Shown piece by piece: positions 24,842-37,653 of a stretch of 64,000 bases of DNA. The notes under the pieces are model-generated. The model was not told the origin of the DNA. It saw nothing but the letters and a program-made list of their open reading frames with translations, and did not search any database. A program made the translations under genes and the position numbers. This stretch comes from Isoetes taiwanensis. Taxonomy: Eukaryota > Streptophyta > Lycopodiopsida > Isoetales > Isoetaceae. The stretch is taken from NCBI GenBank assembly GCA_021234155.1, contig JAJEKV010000050.1, forward strand, positions 6,907,199 through 6,971,198, in the 5' to 3' direction. Every line of letters begins with the position of its first letter. The first letter of the stretch is position 1.

Positions 24842-25627
24842 GGCACATGAAGAGCTTGAAGGGCGCATGTAGTGCGCGGTTTCCGCAACAACACATTTCT
24901 TATCATAACTTTTGATCCGAGCTCGCTTTGAGATGATTTTTATTGCGTTGAAAAGCTCTTTCGAGATCTTTTTTGATAGTGCATGATATGGATATGTTTG
25001 GTTAAGTTATCTATGCTAAAACAGCAATTTTTTCGGCCGGGTTTGGTAGGCTTTCACATCCTACCGGTGATTAATGAGGATTAAGCTATTGGATATTGTT
25101 TTATGGCTCATTCGAATGAAGGTTGCAAAAATTAGTATGCATTTTTAGATTTTGAGGCGCTTATTAAGCAAATTCCAAGGCTTCTAGATCCTTGTGCTAA
25201 CAAGCGAAAAGTTTCCCACTTTGGTTTCTCACCACAAGAATCCATGGAGGCCAAAGGTTGCTAAATTCCAGTTAAAAATGTTTGTGTATGGGTGTTGCAA
25301 ACTTTATGACTTTCGGAATAATGGGATCAATCCTCTCTATCTTTATGGTAACTTTTACTTATATTCTATTTGTTTTATTGTGATGAAATTCAAATGCTAC
25401 AATGTGATGAAAGCCTCAAATGAATTCTAGTTTTTTTTTCGTTTGAATTCTAAAATTTTTGTCACATCGAGGATGTCCCTAAGGCCCCAGGGGCCAAAAT
25501 TGTTTTTTTTGCAACACAAACCATTAACATCCAACATATAAAAATTAAATCCCCAACACATAACAACCATTGACATTAACAACCAACACATAAATACCAT
25601 TGACATTAATTAACACAACCATTGGGT

Positions 25628-25985
25628 CCAACACATTTAAATTAAAATCCCCTTAAACCCCTTTGGTTTGGGTGCATATTCACACGGGGGTGGCGTAGGG
25701 CAGCGAGCCCCTCATAATTGTATTTTGCACGTATAAAATCAACACCATATAGTATTAAAACTTGAAATCTTATAGTATTTTTGCGAATCTTGTTATCTGA
25801 TATAGCAAATTTTGTACTTGCATACCCCACAAGCGAGGAACTTTACGTGCGGTGTAGATTAAGGAATAAGGGGTGAATATGCCTATCCAACATCTCTGGT
25901 TGCCGGAGTCACCCCCTGGTGAATATGCACCCAAACCAAAGGGGGGTTTAAGGGGGATTTTAATTTAAAATGTGTTAAATGCAAA
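25628..25985 (+). mobile_element. MITE family M1, copy 2 (both terminal inverted repeats)
   Basis: The left end runs from ACACATTTAAATTAAAATCC through CCCTTTGGTTTGGGTGCATA. The right end is its inverted copy, TATGCACCCAAACCAAAGGG to the AATTTAAAATGTGT region. The arms are about 60 bp. There is no ORF. Target duplication not resolved. Confidence 0.75.
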
Positions 25986-27061
25986 AACATTCAAAGGTAC
26001 GTTTTGGGTAAAATAAACATAAAGGAGAATAAAGATGGAATATGAATGTGGAGAACAAAATGGCTAGGCAAAAATTCTAATGGCAAGTTTAGGGCCAAAT
26101 AGACACAATAGAGAATAAAAATGGGATATGGATGTGAGGAGGAAAGAAATGGCTAGAATCTTGAAACTAAATACCAAGGGATCTTCCAAACTCAAACTTC
26201 CAATCTTCAAATGAGTATCTTTTAAACTTTAGAGCCCAGAGTCTTCTAGAACATGATTTTGACCAAATGTTTGGTCCACAAATAAAGTTCCTTTTATGGA
26301 GTTTGACCTTGAATGCTTTGTGTTGACCTTGAAGATAAAGCCTCTTTTTTGCTTGGCTTTCACATCGATGTTAGCTAACAAATTCTTCCAATAGTTGACC
26401 TAGTCTTCAAGCATAGACCAAATAATTAGTATGTTGCCCTTTGGGGGCAACAGAGGCCAACATCAACACCAACAAACACCAACAAGTAAGATATATAACA
26501 TTTATGCTATGACCTTTTTCATTTTTGTCTGATATTGGAATCGTTGATGAATGGATAATGCTATTCGATGTTTCAAGGGCACAGACAGTAATAGTGATAT
26601 TACGATTTATATTTTGCTATAAGTACTATTGGATAACATTATAAGAACCAATAGGAAGACATGCTTCAATAGCCGGTGCATATGATGGGAGCTTTTGACT
26701 TCTTTACTTGGTTATATCATTGTTATAGAAAACTTACTCCTCTACACTGTTAATGACCAGTTAAATTATTTACTAGTGGTTTTACTTGAAGCATGTTTGA
26801 GTTCGATTGTAGATGATGGTTATGATTTTTATTGCATATTGATTTCTATATCAAGAATAAGACATTTAAGATACTATAAATGTCATGCAAGATGATTGCA
26901 TTAAAATGCGTTAAACTATCAGTTTAAAATCTCCCATTTATCAAGTTTGAGAACTATTCTTCAACATCTATTCTTTAAATGGCAGTTTTGCTTGCTTACA
27001 CTGCTAATACATAATCGAATTTAGACGAGCTAATTTTTATGTGATGGGACCTGTAATAGCA
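25986..27061. other. Intergenic, no gene seen
   Basis: Contains an imperfect tandem copy of about 65-70 bp (AGAGAATAAA(A/G)ATGG(A/G)ATATG) near 26010-26150. Nothing else is supportable. Confidence 0.5.
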
Positions 27062-27420
27062 CCAAGAGACAATGCTGTATCCGCCAATGGCATTGTGCCA
27101 TCTGGCTAAGTTTCTTTTCCACGAACTTCTATTAAGCTCAACAACAATGGCCTTCTTGAAATTACCTTGCTTCTACTCCTAGTTCTGAAGATTTTACCTT
27201 GGATTCCGACGCTTCTATCCCTGGTTCTAAAGATTTTACCCCAGATTTTGGAGCTCTAGGGTGCAGAATGCAACCCAAGTTGCATCCACGTTAAGAGAAT
27301 GCCGTTTTGGGCAACATTCTGGGTCTTTCAGCCACGCCTAGAGCTGCGCTCTGCGCAATGGTCTGGCTTCCCGACCCAAAATATTGCCCAAAAGGGGGTT
27401 CTCTTATACAAAACAGTATC
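27062..27420 (+). repeat. Foldback repeat family, copy 2
   Basis: Shares CCGCCAATGGCATTGTGCCA and the GCAACCCAAGTTGCATCC phrase with copy 1 at 1887-2230. It ends in its own inverted repeat at about 27292-27412: AAGAGAATGCCGTTTTGGGC facing GCCCAAAAGGGGGTTCTCTT. Confidence 0.5.
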
Positions 27421-27681
27421 AATCCTCACATTTTCTATGTCTTCAAAGTCCAAGACCCAGATAAATACACCTCACACCTATCCCTTTCTTACCTTCAAGA
27501 AAAAGCCTCGATTGGCTGAGCCCAACCCGGAATCTTATGACCGGCTCAATGTGGCCTTTTCATTTTTGAAGCCTTGTGATATATAATGCTAGGAATGATT
27601 AGGATATACCCGTGACCCTAAACGCACTCGAAATGCCCTCACCCTAAAGTTTCTATGTTCCCAAAGATCAAGGCGATATGC

Positions 27682-28535
27682 TAAAGATAGCTAAAGATAG
27701 GTGCAAGGCTGCCGTTGCAACTTCACAGAGGTATTTTTCTTGGAGAGGTTTAATTCCATCCTGGTCCAATTGATTGCTACACAGTGAAAGAGTATGATCC
27801 CTAAGCATAAAAATTTGCTCTTTCACATAGCATATTTGCAATGCATGTTATCTTGAGTAACGCATGCATGTGTGAAGCAATGAAGAAGGCAGAAGCAAAA
27901 GCCTCTTAAAATGGATCAATGCGTACATATTTTGAAAATAGTTCTGCTTTTAATCATGCTTGTTTATTCATTTCCTTCTAGTCCTTGATTGTTTTCTATA
28001 TTACCAGGAAGAAGAGGTTTATGCCCTTTCAAATCAGTACGGGAAGAATAGGTTACTCTATGAAGATTCATACCTGCAAAGTTGGTCTTGATCTGAAGCA
28101 GTGGACATAGAATGCAGATTGTAAAAGAAAAATCGTCTTTGCATCAAAGATAGCTAAAGGTAGGTGAAAGGCTGCAGTTGCAAATTCTTTTCTGAGGTAT
28201 TTTTCTTGGAGAGGTTTAATTTTATCCTGGTCCAATTGATTGCTACACAGTGAAAGAGTATGGTCCCTAAGCAAAGAAATTTGCTCTTCCACATAGTATA
28301 TTTATAATGCATGTTATCTTGAGTAACACATGCATGTGTGATGCAATGAAGAAGGCAGAGGCATAAGGCTTCTAAAATGGATCAATGCGTACATATTTTG
28401 AAAATAGTTCTGCCTTTGATCTTGCTTGTTTATTAATTTCCTTCTGATTCTTGATTGTTTATGCCCTTTATGCACCATTGCTGGAAGAATAGGTTACTCT
28501 ATGAAGATTCATACCTGCAAAATTGGTCGATCAAA
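27682..28535 (+). repeat. Tandem duplication, two units of about 400-455 bp
   Basis: Unit 1 is about 27682-28088 and unit 2 about 28147-28535. Shared landmarks are GGTATTTTTCTTGGAGAGGT, GTCCAATTGATTGCTACACA and GGTTACTCTATGAAGATTCA. Unit 2 has a deletion before its end. No coding function is seen. Confidence 0.85.
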
Positions 28536-29758
28536 AATACTTTCTTCAACGTGCTATCCCAAGTGTAATTGTAGTGATTTTTACTATGTCTAGTTCTCAC
28601 ATACCTTCGCCACATTGCTTTTTGGCATATATAAGAAAGACCAAGGGGGGATTCATACGTTCACCTTGGGAATTAATTCAAAAGAGCCCTTAATAATGAA
28701 AAAAAAACCATTGTGGAAACCTTATTTCAGATTGTGAGCACATGAATAACGGGTAAGATAGTAACGGCTACTGAAACCAATCCTATGTAACAGCTGGTTT
28801 AAGCATGCGGATTGGGCTTTATTTTGTGTCTCATCTAATGATTGTTTTCACTACAGCAACTGACTATTTTCCTTGCAAAACAGTGACAATGTGAGCCTAG
28901 AGCTCCGCTATGGCAGTCCATACTGGCGCCCTCTCTCCTTGCATGCTTGTACATTTTTCGGCAATTGCATGCTGGCCTGGTTTGCATGCCTACGGCCATT
29001 GAATAGAAGAGAAGCATATACCTGGATCGAAGCTTTTTCTGCAAATCCGGTGAAGCTTCTTCTGCAAATCATGCGATGCTTCCTTTTTTATATTATAGGA
29101 TATGTATGCCTCAGCTCCGGTGAAGTTTATGATCTGCAAATTGCATTTTCAGCTGCCAAAGATCCAGGTTCTAGATATGGAGTAGGCTGGCGATGGTAGA
29201 TAAGCTCCAACTAATCTCTATTAAATTTAATAAATAGGTTATTCCTTAGATTATTCCTAGACTAACATTCTCATATGCAGGTTCTTCAGCTCTTTGATAG
29301 CTATGGCGATGTCTGCACATTCCGTTCCCACATTCAGCCATGTTCCTTTCAACCATGTTCTATTTTATTTGTAAGAAGCCAGTCCGGACGGTCCCAGTCC
29401 CATGATCTAAACTCCTGCCTTTTGTGTTTGATGGCTATGGCATTCCTTGATACGACCAGGTATACAACGATTTGATACTTCAGCTTTACTTTAATTATTT
29501 TGCTCATACTATGGGCTTACTTCTATATGCATGTCAGATGATTCTGAGAACGATGCTACATTGGATCAATGATGGGCTCTAATTCCTTATTTTATTCTCC
29601 ATCACAGCAATCGTTTGCAGCGGGGCTGGTATATCCCTGCTCTTTGAGCTCTGCATTGTACTTATTCTTCTAGCGACCTTGTATTGTTAGCATTTGAGCA
29701 TTCTTCATGGTCAACATCAATCTAGCCACGGCAAGGGCTATATCAAACTGCTGATTCT
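28536..29758. other. Intergenic, no recognised gene
   Basis: Several plus-strand open stretches of up to 108 codons lack any motif. AG/GT splice-like borders are frequent, so a decayed gene cannot be excluded. Confidence 0.35.
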
Positions 29759-29760
29759 TA

Positions 29761-29898
29761 ATCTGGAACCCTTTGTTATGCAGGAGATTTTGGTAGAGCT
29801 AGACAACGAATGCTTGGTAAAGAGCATTAACCTGGAACCCTTTGTTATGCAGGAGATTCTGGTGGAGCTAGACAACGAATGCTTGGTAGAGAGCATTA
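29761..29898 (+). repeat. In-frame tandem duplication, 69-bp unit
   Basis: Two near-identical 69-bp units, each encoding NLEPFVMQEILVELDNECLV and a few further residues. The period of 23 codons keeps frame. It lies within a 74-codon open stretch (29694-29918) with no family match; possibly part of an old gene exon. Confidence 0.7.
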
Positions 29899-31760
29899 AA
29901 GCTGAAAGTGGTTTTTGAAGTGGGTTATTGTGCTATTTGGGGTTATTTTTTCTATTTGAATAAGTGGGGATAATGGTTCAACCAAGGTTCAAATCCTTGG
30001 AGCTCCTTTGATTTATCTGCAATACCAAAAGTAAAGACTATTCACGCTTTAAAATGTTCTAGAAACGGCTTGCACTAAGAAACTACTATATGCTTAAGAA
30101 CCACTACATGCCTAGAGATAGAATTATATTGTGTTGATAAACTAATTTAGAACGCTTTGGACAATAAAACATTAGTGATTTGTAACCTTAACCACGTTAC
30201 AAAGTCTACTAAGTCGATATGGCTTAAGTGCACAAAAATTGGAAGGCTTTAGATATGCTTTGGACAATAAAGCACTAGTGATCTATAACCTTAAGCACAT
30301 TATAAAGTCTATTGAAAAAACCTATATGGTTTGAATGCACAAAAATGGGAAGGCTTTAGATCATTAAACATATGTGATTTGTGTCATTTTAACATAATAC
30401 GAACCATATAAATTTATCACAATAACTTTCCATCATAATCTAGCACTTGAAGAACCACATCACATAACATCATATCATTCCCAATCTTATTACCACCATG
30501 TTATACCACATTAACAAACCATATACATTAACCACAATATTAAACGACTAAGATTAAAATGTTAGAAAACCATATTATTGAACACCATAAATGAACCATT
30601 GATAATTACTCTATCGAAATACCACTTTAATCAAGCATCTAAATGAACCACTTATTTTAGCCTTGTATTGTTTTTAATGATATCAACCCACAAAGATGCA
30701 TTGGTTTTTTTTAACGGTTTCTTATGTATAACTGATGAAAAAGCCCACCATGGTTTTATTTTTGGATGCCTTGTGAATGGATGCATGCCTTTATTTTAGC
30801 ACTGCTTATACTCCTTAAGTGCATCTTTAAAAACACTCAGCTCTCTTTGGTGAGTTCTCTTTGCTGAGCTATATATTGATTTTGTTAAAACAAGCAGCAA
30901 AATCTTGGTAACTGCCAGTGAAGGTGAAGAAAAAGAGATAAGTAATGACGATTCAAAGTCTGAAGCACCAGGTGGGGTTTCACCAAATTGCGTTGTATTC
31001 TTGATTCTGCAATATGCCATTGTGAATGGCCGACCACCCGAAGCTTTAATCAAAATTCATGGAGACAGATAAAGCATTTCGACAAGAACTTGATGCTTAT
31101 AGGAACCTGAAAAGTCACGGGCAAGATTGGCATCCGGTGTCTTTGCTACAACACTCGATTGTTAAAAATAGACTTTTACATTACTAATGCTGGGGACGCA
31201 AAACAATCATGTGCCGTAAAGGTCAACCTATTGTCCTCAACAAGGTAAGCACTAATTTTTGTAGATAGCAAACATAACCCTTTTTAGTTCTTTGATCCAG
31301 AGCATAGACAATAATGCAATGTAGGATCACACTGCCACTGATGAGAAAGAAAGGGAGAGAATACAAAGCCTTGGAAGTCAAGTTTCATGGCAAGTTGACA
31401 GTTGGAGGGTTGGTGCAGCAGGGCTTCAGGTATAATATGACAGGATGCATAGTTTTCTTAGAGAACTTTGAGTGCTGTTGAAGCTGCAAAAAAAATATTG
31501 CTCTAAGATCATAAAATACCTCTGCACTTTTGGATGACACCTTATAAATTTCCCGTAATGTATCACGGGCCTCAAGTAACTATCTGCCTTGAGTAGTTGC
31601 TAGTTACAAATACTGTTGGATCTTTTCTTCTGTTGCTGCGATTTATGTACGTCCTTATTAATTAATTAGGTTGGTTTGCAGTTTCTAGAAATCTTGAAAT
31701 GACTTTAGCATCTTTGATTGGCAGAAAGCATAAGTCTCACGGCAGCAAGGGTCTTAGATT
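29899..31760. other. Intergenic, no gene seen
   Basis: AT-rich. A segment at about 30060-30770 carries the AACCAC/GTGGTT phrases also seen near 13.5 and 20.4 kb. A 60-bp unit containing TGCACAAAAATTGGAAGGCT is repeated at about 30228 and 30336. Confidence 0.4.
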
Positions 31761-31763
31761 ACA

Positions 31764-32200
31764 TTGGTTATCTTGAGAAGGGCCATTGGAACGACACTCA
31801 TTGACATGTATTCTAAATATGGTGGTTTGGAAGAGACTCAAACGGTCTTCAACAACCTATCAATCAGAAATGTGGTATCTTGGGAGGCAATGATTGCAGA
31901 AGGTCTAGAACAAGATAAGGTCATATTTTTGTCACTTTTTAAAGGATATGCATGTCTGTGTGCTGTAGAGTAGGGGAGATGGGTTCATGAGCAGATCATC
32001 CACAACTGTTTGCAAGATACATAATTCTTTGCAAGATGACATTGTCGTAGGGAACACAGTTATTCACATGTATAGGAAGTGTGGGAGCTTTGAGGAGGCA
32101 TCTGAAGTATTCACTAAAATGGTAAAAATAGATGTGATATCAAGGAATGCCATGATTGCTGGATGGATACAACATGGAAAAGGCTTCCTTCTGGATTTCG
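31764..32200 (+). pseudogene. Pentatricopeptide-repeat (PPR, PLS-type) pseudogene fragment
   Basis: Two PPR units are readable. The first is TLIDMYSKYGGLEETQTVFN followed by RNVVSWEAMIA (31774-31908). The second is NTVIHMYRKCGSFEEASEVF, then DVISRNAMIAGWIQHGK (about 32059-32181). Between them, VIFLSLFKGYACLCAVE ends at a TAG, after which RWVHEQIIHN appears in a different frame. Intact PPR proteins bind organellar RNA and have many such 31-36 residue units. The stop and frameshift show this copy is dead. Confidence 0.85.
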
Positions 32201-34074
32201 ACTCTGTTGAGCCTTATAAGGTTTGCAGTTTGATCTTTAATTCTTCATCTGTCTTTTTCTCATTGCATGTGCATGTTGGATCCAATGCTTTTGAATGCAG
32301 AATGGAAGTCTGGGATGGTTTCTTGGTCTTTCCTTTCTTTTTCTACAAATGTGTAATATGCTCTTTTGCAGGTAGCTTCTCCCGCTGCTCTTCCATACAG
32401 TGTTTGGGCTTATATATGTTAATTGTCCTGATATTTGTTATGACCGCTTCCATTTAGAAGAAAAGAAGAGTACATTTCTTAATGTTTCTTCTGATCTTTG
32501 TGCAAGACTTAATACGTTTGTTGATCCTTGTTGTTGAGCAATACATATTCTTTAGTAGCTTCTCATTTTCTGTCTCTTTTTTTGTTTGAAGTTCTTACCT
32601 TTTGAACATTGACTGCATCATTTTCATAGTTGTGGCTTTTGAACAGTGATTGCATAATTCAAACATGTTCTATATTCTGCAGAAGCTAACTCCACTTAAT
32701 TCTAGACTTCATTGATTGTTTGCTCCTTGGGCACAGCAGATATAGTACCCATGAACCGGGTGATATGAAAAGAATCCTTGATCTCAGAATGCCATCTTGA
32801 ACATCGTTTTAGGGTACCAGCTATGTTCTATGCAGGCTCGAACAGTAGCAGCTTGGACGGAAATTCAGCAATGCTGGCTCTAGGATAGTAAAAAACCTCA
32901 AAAGGTTATCCCACGGAAGCAAGATTAGTAGCCTCAAAAACAGGCTTAGATGTAACCCTTGCGTAATGCCGATCAAAGGTGGAGCTGCCAAACCTAGGGC
33001 TAGAATCTACCATTGCCATTCAGACAAGGTTGAAGCAGCATGAAGAAGCTCACGATAACTGCCATCAGGAGACCAGAGCCCCATTGAGTGTCGGATCTCC
33101 AATATCTAGCTCCTCACTTGCACTTTTTAAGTCTTAAACAATGGCACCTACAGAAACAAGTTTGCAACAAGTTCCTTCTGATCCGGAAACGTGCAAGCAG
33201 TTGCCCTCTAGGAGTAACCCCGCCATTGTTTGCATAACTATGGGTTAAAGTTTTAGTAAAGGATGCTGATTTTCCTACAGGAGGAAGAAATGGATGCTCA
33301 TCTTCGTCCTGCTCATTTCCAATGCCAAAGAGTCCATAGGCTTGGATTGTTCAAAAGGGATCCATAGGCTTGGATTGAAGTTAACGTGGTGTATGAGTTC
33401 ATTGTTGGAAACACAACCCATTGTATTAAATTTTCAAATATTTATGATTAGTACACTTTCAAAATTTTCCAGCATAAATGATTGTGATTTTCAAATTGAT
33501 GTCTTGGCTTATATTGAAATCAACTGAATGGCTGTTTTAGATGATTCAATAGGAATTTTTTTAGGTGATTCAATAGGAATTTAATAATATGACAATATAC
33601 GTGGTATTATTGACACAATTGCATTATAGCAAGTCACATAAATAATGCCACTATGTGGCAATCTCCAACATGCCACTATGTGGCAATCTCCAACAACAAT
33701 GGGTCAAAAAATGACATTGACAAAAATTTTAACCTTATAGATGGTGTTCCTAGTGGCCTTACACATGACAATTGATCTCTTTAGTGATGCATTGTATTTT
33801 ATTGAGAATAAAATTGGATTCAAGCATGTATAAGCTTTCTAGAAGATCCTTCGCCCGATCTTCGAATTACCACGGAAGAAAAACCAACGCAAAAAAGCGC
33901 CAACCTTCTTCCCCAACCACTAGCTTACGCTAGCGTAAAACGCAGGGTTGGGGAAACGATAGGGTGGGATTGGAAAAGTTTGAAGGAAGAAATAGGGGAG
34001 GGAATGTAATTTTTGTTTTACAAATTTTTAAAATAACAACATATAAGGAGGCCGACTAAAAAAAGAAAAGGCTG
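32201..34074. other. Intergenic with short duplications
   Basis: The 24-bp unit GCCACTATGTGGCAATCTCC plus flank is tandemly duplicated at about 33650-33698. GATTCAATAGGAATTT is duplicated near 33542 and 33566. CATAGGCTTGGATTG is duplicated near 33338 and 33364. No gene. Confidence 0.5.
33909..33955. repeat. Nested perfect inverted repeat
   Basis: Outer arms TTCCCCAACC and GGTTGGGGAA (10 bp each) enclose a 14-bp perfect palindrome, TTACGCTAGCGTAA, at 33925-33938. Could be the core of a decayed MITE or a structured RNA; no terminator function is implied. Confidence 0.7.
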
Positions 34075-34265
34075 AAGATGTTGAGAAGTATGAAGGTAGT
34101 TTAAACATGTTCCAGTTTGAGATAGTAGGGCATGCTACCAATCGTTATGAGTAAACATATTAGAAAAACAGTTTATCCAGAAGCATAATACTGTTAAGAA
34201 TGGCTATAACAATTTGCGTAGTAATCCTTCAAGTTCTAAGAAGTCAGGTATTTGAGGCGAAATGG
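34075..34265 (+). pseudogene. GIY-YIG-like fragment, copy 2 (decayed)
   Basis: Diverged copy of 10330-10530. It shares GATGTTGAGAAGTATG, ACATGTTCCAGTTTGAGATA and GGCTATAACAATTTGCGT, but a TAA interrupts the frame after the ATNRYE segment. Both copies stop near TATTTGAGGCGAAATGGG. Confidence 0.5.
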
Positions 34266-36922
34266 GTAATTACGATATAAGAGTTTAGATGCCGTATGTC
34301 TAAAGTGATGAAATAGACTGAACATGACATAAACATTGTTTTTAGAGTTTGCAAAATCATTTTTAATAATGCAATTAGTAGTTTCACTCAAGTTTGAAAG
34401 AGGATGCCCTACATATTATATGTTTAGTTTAGTAGAATAAGTATCTTCAACAAAAGCGCATAAGTACATGAGGTTGATTTTATTGGGTTTTTTTCTTGAA
34501 TGTTAATGTGTAGTTAGTTAAACATTGTAAGCACATGATGAGAATGTTCACATATTTGAAACCTTACCTCTATAAAACCAATTACAATATACAATTAGGA
34601 TAGATTATCCCATTATTAATTTGCTATCAGACACATGCTAAGTAAGCATGATCGTAATTTTCAAGTACATCTAGTAACTCAAAATTTGTCTTCAGAAACA
34701 TCTATGACATGGCTAACTAACAATATCAAGGTTTGACAAGGTTTTACTCTTCTATATAAAAAAAATATTATTCCCAAAATGAAAAGAACCACAAACATGT
34801 TATTAAGAAGATTCCATAGTTTCTTATTATTGTAGATTGTGTAAAGAGTACATATATGTGTAGTAAAATACCGGCAACGATGGATTACAATGTTTTTGCA
34901 AGAGAATTATTTAACATCAATAAAGCATTTGTTTCCTTCTGATGTATTTGCTTGTTTGATCTAGAAACCTTTGATGTCACATGTTAGTTATGAAGTTAGA
35001 ATTTAGATCCATAGGATGGCTCAGCATAACAAAAATAACTACTGCAAGCATAGCATTAATCAGAATAAACCATAGGGAAGAACAAGCATAAGGGTTTGAA
35101 ATAAAGAAACCATAAAACTCAAATTTACTCAAATGTGAATATCTGATCCAATTCAATGTCTTCTATAACTGTATGATTAGCTTGACTTTGTTGTGATGAT
35201 CAGAAGTTCTTTGTGACTTTGTTTGAACAAAGGATTTGTCCAAAGCAATTGACCAAATAAGGTAGTCAATTTCTTGTAGATTGATTCAGACTACAACAAT
35301 TCTCCAGTCAATATAATACGAGATAGATAATGAAATAAGCCCAAATTGCTGAAAAAAAAAAGAAGATAGATCAAGTTTCATTATGTATTAGGCCTCTGCA
35401 ATACATAATGAAACTGCCATCAACTGCCAGTTGATGGCAGTTGGTTGTTTCTTCACTGGTTTTGTGGTGGTTTATTATTGATGCAGTGTGATATGGGGCA
35501 AATGACAGAACTATTTTTAGGCTGAACATGCGTCCAAATTTGCTACGTAATTAATTGGGTTTAGCCGTAGTGTGATTTTAGCCCCAAGTTCCCTTAAAGC
35601 TGATGCCATAGCTCATCTGTTGCAGCTGCAAAGGGCTCTCTGCTCCAATTTGTTTTCCAAGCTTTCTAACATCTCTGCTGCTTCTCTGAATCAAATGCAG
35701 CTCTGCTGCTTCTTTGAATAAAATGCAGCGTTTTGTGGTCAAGAATCAGAAGCAAGTTTCTTTTCGAGGGCTTATGATCTCAGCGCATTGGAATACTAGA
35801 GACTCGGTTGTCTCCATGACACTAAACAATGGCATGATATACGACTTTGGTGGTTTTCCTTCTCATTTCTACAAGGTTAGGCCTAGTTTCTTTAAATTCT
35901 GCTATTTCTTGCAACTAGGTTTAAAATCCAGATTAAATATAATGCTCCTGGTGAGCCTGCCATTGCCAAAAGAACTAAGTACCTGTTGGGCACAACAAAA
36001 TTCAAATTTGTAGCAGATGATCATTGCCACAAACATCACCAAAAGTCAAATCATTTTACCTTTTTAAAGGTTTATGGCTATGCAGTCTTAGATACCCCAA
36101 AGTTGTGCAGTGGCTTATATGATGCAGCAGTAACTTTATGTGCATTAGGTGCATAAATCCAGGTGCTTTCTTCTATCTCTTTGCATCATCCCTCCATTCT
36201 TTGGATGAAATATATCATTGCTTTCTTGCGATGCAGTTTGTTGCTCAGAAGGAGAGGCCTGTCAGAAGATTTGATTTTTAGTGTAGGCATGCATCTTCTA
36301 GTATTCTCTTGGTGTATGGCCTAGCGAAAGACAACCATTTTTCTTGGGTGCTTGGTCTTTAGGTATTTCCTAAGCATATTGAAAGTCTGTTTCATAATTC
36401 ATAAAAGGTTCTTGTCTGCTTCTCTCTATGACAAGATCATCAAGAACAGGGCTGTCTAGCAGAGACAATGCATTTTATGTGAATAATAATTCAGAAAACA
36501 ATGATAGTCCTGGATTATTGCAGAAATCTAGCTCGTCTCTGACAGTAGACAAGCTATTCTGAGTTTCTTTCAGAAGGTACTACTCAATACTAGTATTAGC
36601 TATGGCAGTTGGATAAGTGTGTCTTACTTACATTATTCCATGTCCTATTGCCAAAAAGAAAAGAAATGGCCTTCGGGAAGGAAAAAATCCACTAGTTGCA
36701 GGGTCTTAGTTGCAGTTGATGGCTTGTTTTTTTGTTTATCCAACAAAAAAATATAAGATTCTGCATTTATACAACGAAAGCACATGAAAACAAGCCATCA
36801 ACACTAAGAAACAAATTCGAAATTTTACTTACCTGCATAAGCAAATCAGACTCCTTCCTGCTGGCAATTCCAGGTCCTCCCCAAAACAAAAATCCCAAAC
36901 AAAATCCCAATGATCTTTCAAA
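34266..36922. other. Intergenic, no supported gene
   Basis: A plus-strand stretch at 35723-35877 (MQRFVVKNQKQVSFRGLMIS and on to MIYDFGGFPSHFYKV, followed by a possible GTTAGG donor) has coding-like text reminiscent of small KTSC-type domains. The match is too weak to name. Otherwise AT-rich. Confidence 0.3.
35375..35439. repeat. Two adjacent perfect hairpins
   Basis: GTTTCATTATGTATT (35375-35389) is the exact complement of AATACATAATGAAAC (35400-35414). It is directly followed by TGCCATCAACTG (35415-35426) facing CAGTTGATGGCA (35428-35439). Both stems are perfect. Confidence 0.8.
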
Positions 36923-37493
36923 TCATGTCTTTCCTTCAGATTCCTCTGCGGTTATAAGTTGTGAATCATGCTTGCGCAATTGTTGAAAAGCTGCAGAGAT
37001 CATTCTCTGAATTTTCGATTTAGTGGCAGACAAATCCAACAATCGAATCCCTTTTTCTGCATCCCCTTCCAAAAGGGCTTCTTTTCCAGCAGTATAAGCT
37101 TCATCAGGCACAACCAGAGATGCATGATTAACTTGATCTGATCCAAGCCCAATATTCAAAATTTCCATTCTATCATTCTGAAGAACCAGCATTCTGTTGA
37201 GCGTTAATCTGATGAGCCCTAATTTTGGAGGAGTCACGGCGCTGAACAAATCGGACCACATATGGACCGGCTGCATCTAAAAGAGAGGAATTTGGCAAAG
37301 GAGCAAGGTACTTACTAGCATGAGAATATTCTGCAGAAGCTATGGCTCTGTCCAATCGATGGAGCAAAGCATCTGGATTAAGTGATCCCGGCTGCTGGCG
37401 ACGACTACTCTTGTTTGAAAAAGAAACTCCGTTGTGCAGAGTTTCACTCGTAGATACAAATTTACTAGTAGATACGGATCTGCCAGGCTCCAT
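36923..37493 (-). CDS. Unidentified gene candidate in two overlapping frames
   Basis: One frame runs from ATG at 37493 (MEPGRSVSTSKFVSTSETLH onward), Ser/Arg-rich at first, then LLHRLDRAIASAEYSHASKY, and stops near 37173. A second frame, open to the stop at 36923, carries well-formed coding text: NIGLGSDQVNHASLVVPDEA, then KEALLEGDAEKGIRLLDLSA. It ends in a probable helix, IQRMISAAFQQLRKHDSQ. A good donor (A/GTAAGT at 37316-37310) and acceptors (TTTTAG at 37277, CTTCAG near 37185) exist, but the phases I tried do not join the frames. It may therefore be spliced differently or frameshifted. No family recognised. A 25-bp box shared with the BAHD upstream region lies 161 bp upstream of the ATG. 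Confidence 0.4.
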
Positions 37494-37653
37494 GCTTCGG
37501 CGCCACCATAGCCAAAGCCTGCATATATAAAGCAATTACTTGGCTTTTCTGGGTCCTACGATCCGAAATTACAGAATCGGACGGCTCAAAATTATTATAG
37601 CTGACGGCTAGAAACGCAGGAAAGTGGGCAGCTCGGGTTAGGCAACCCTGCTA

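Noticed and set aside
31764-32457. Functional PPR gene
   Set aside because: Only two motifs remain, separated by a stop and a frame change.
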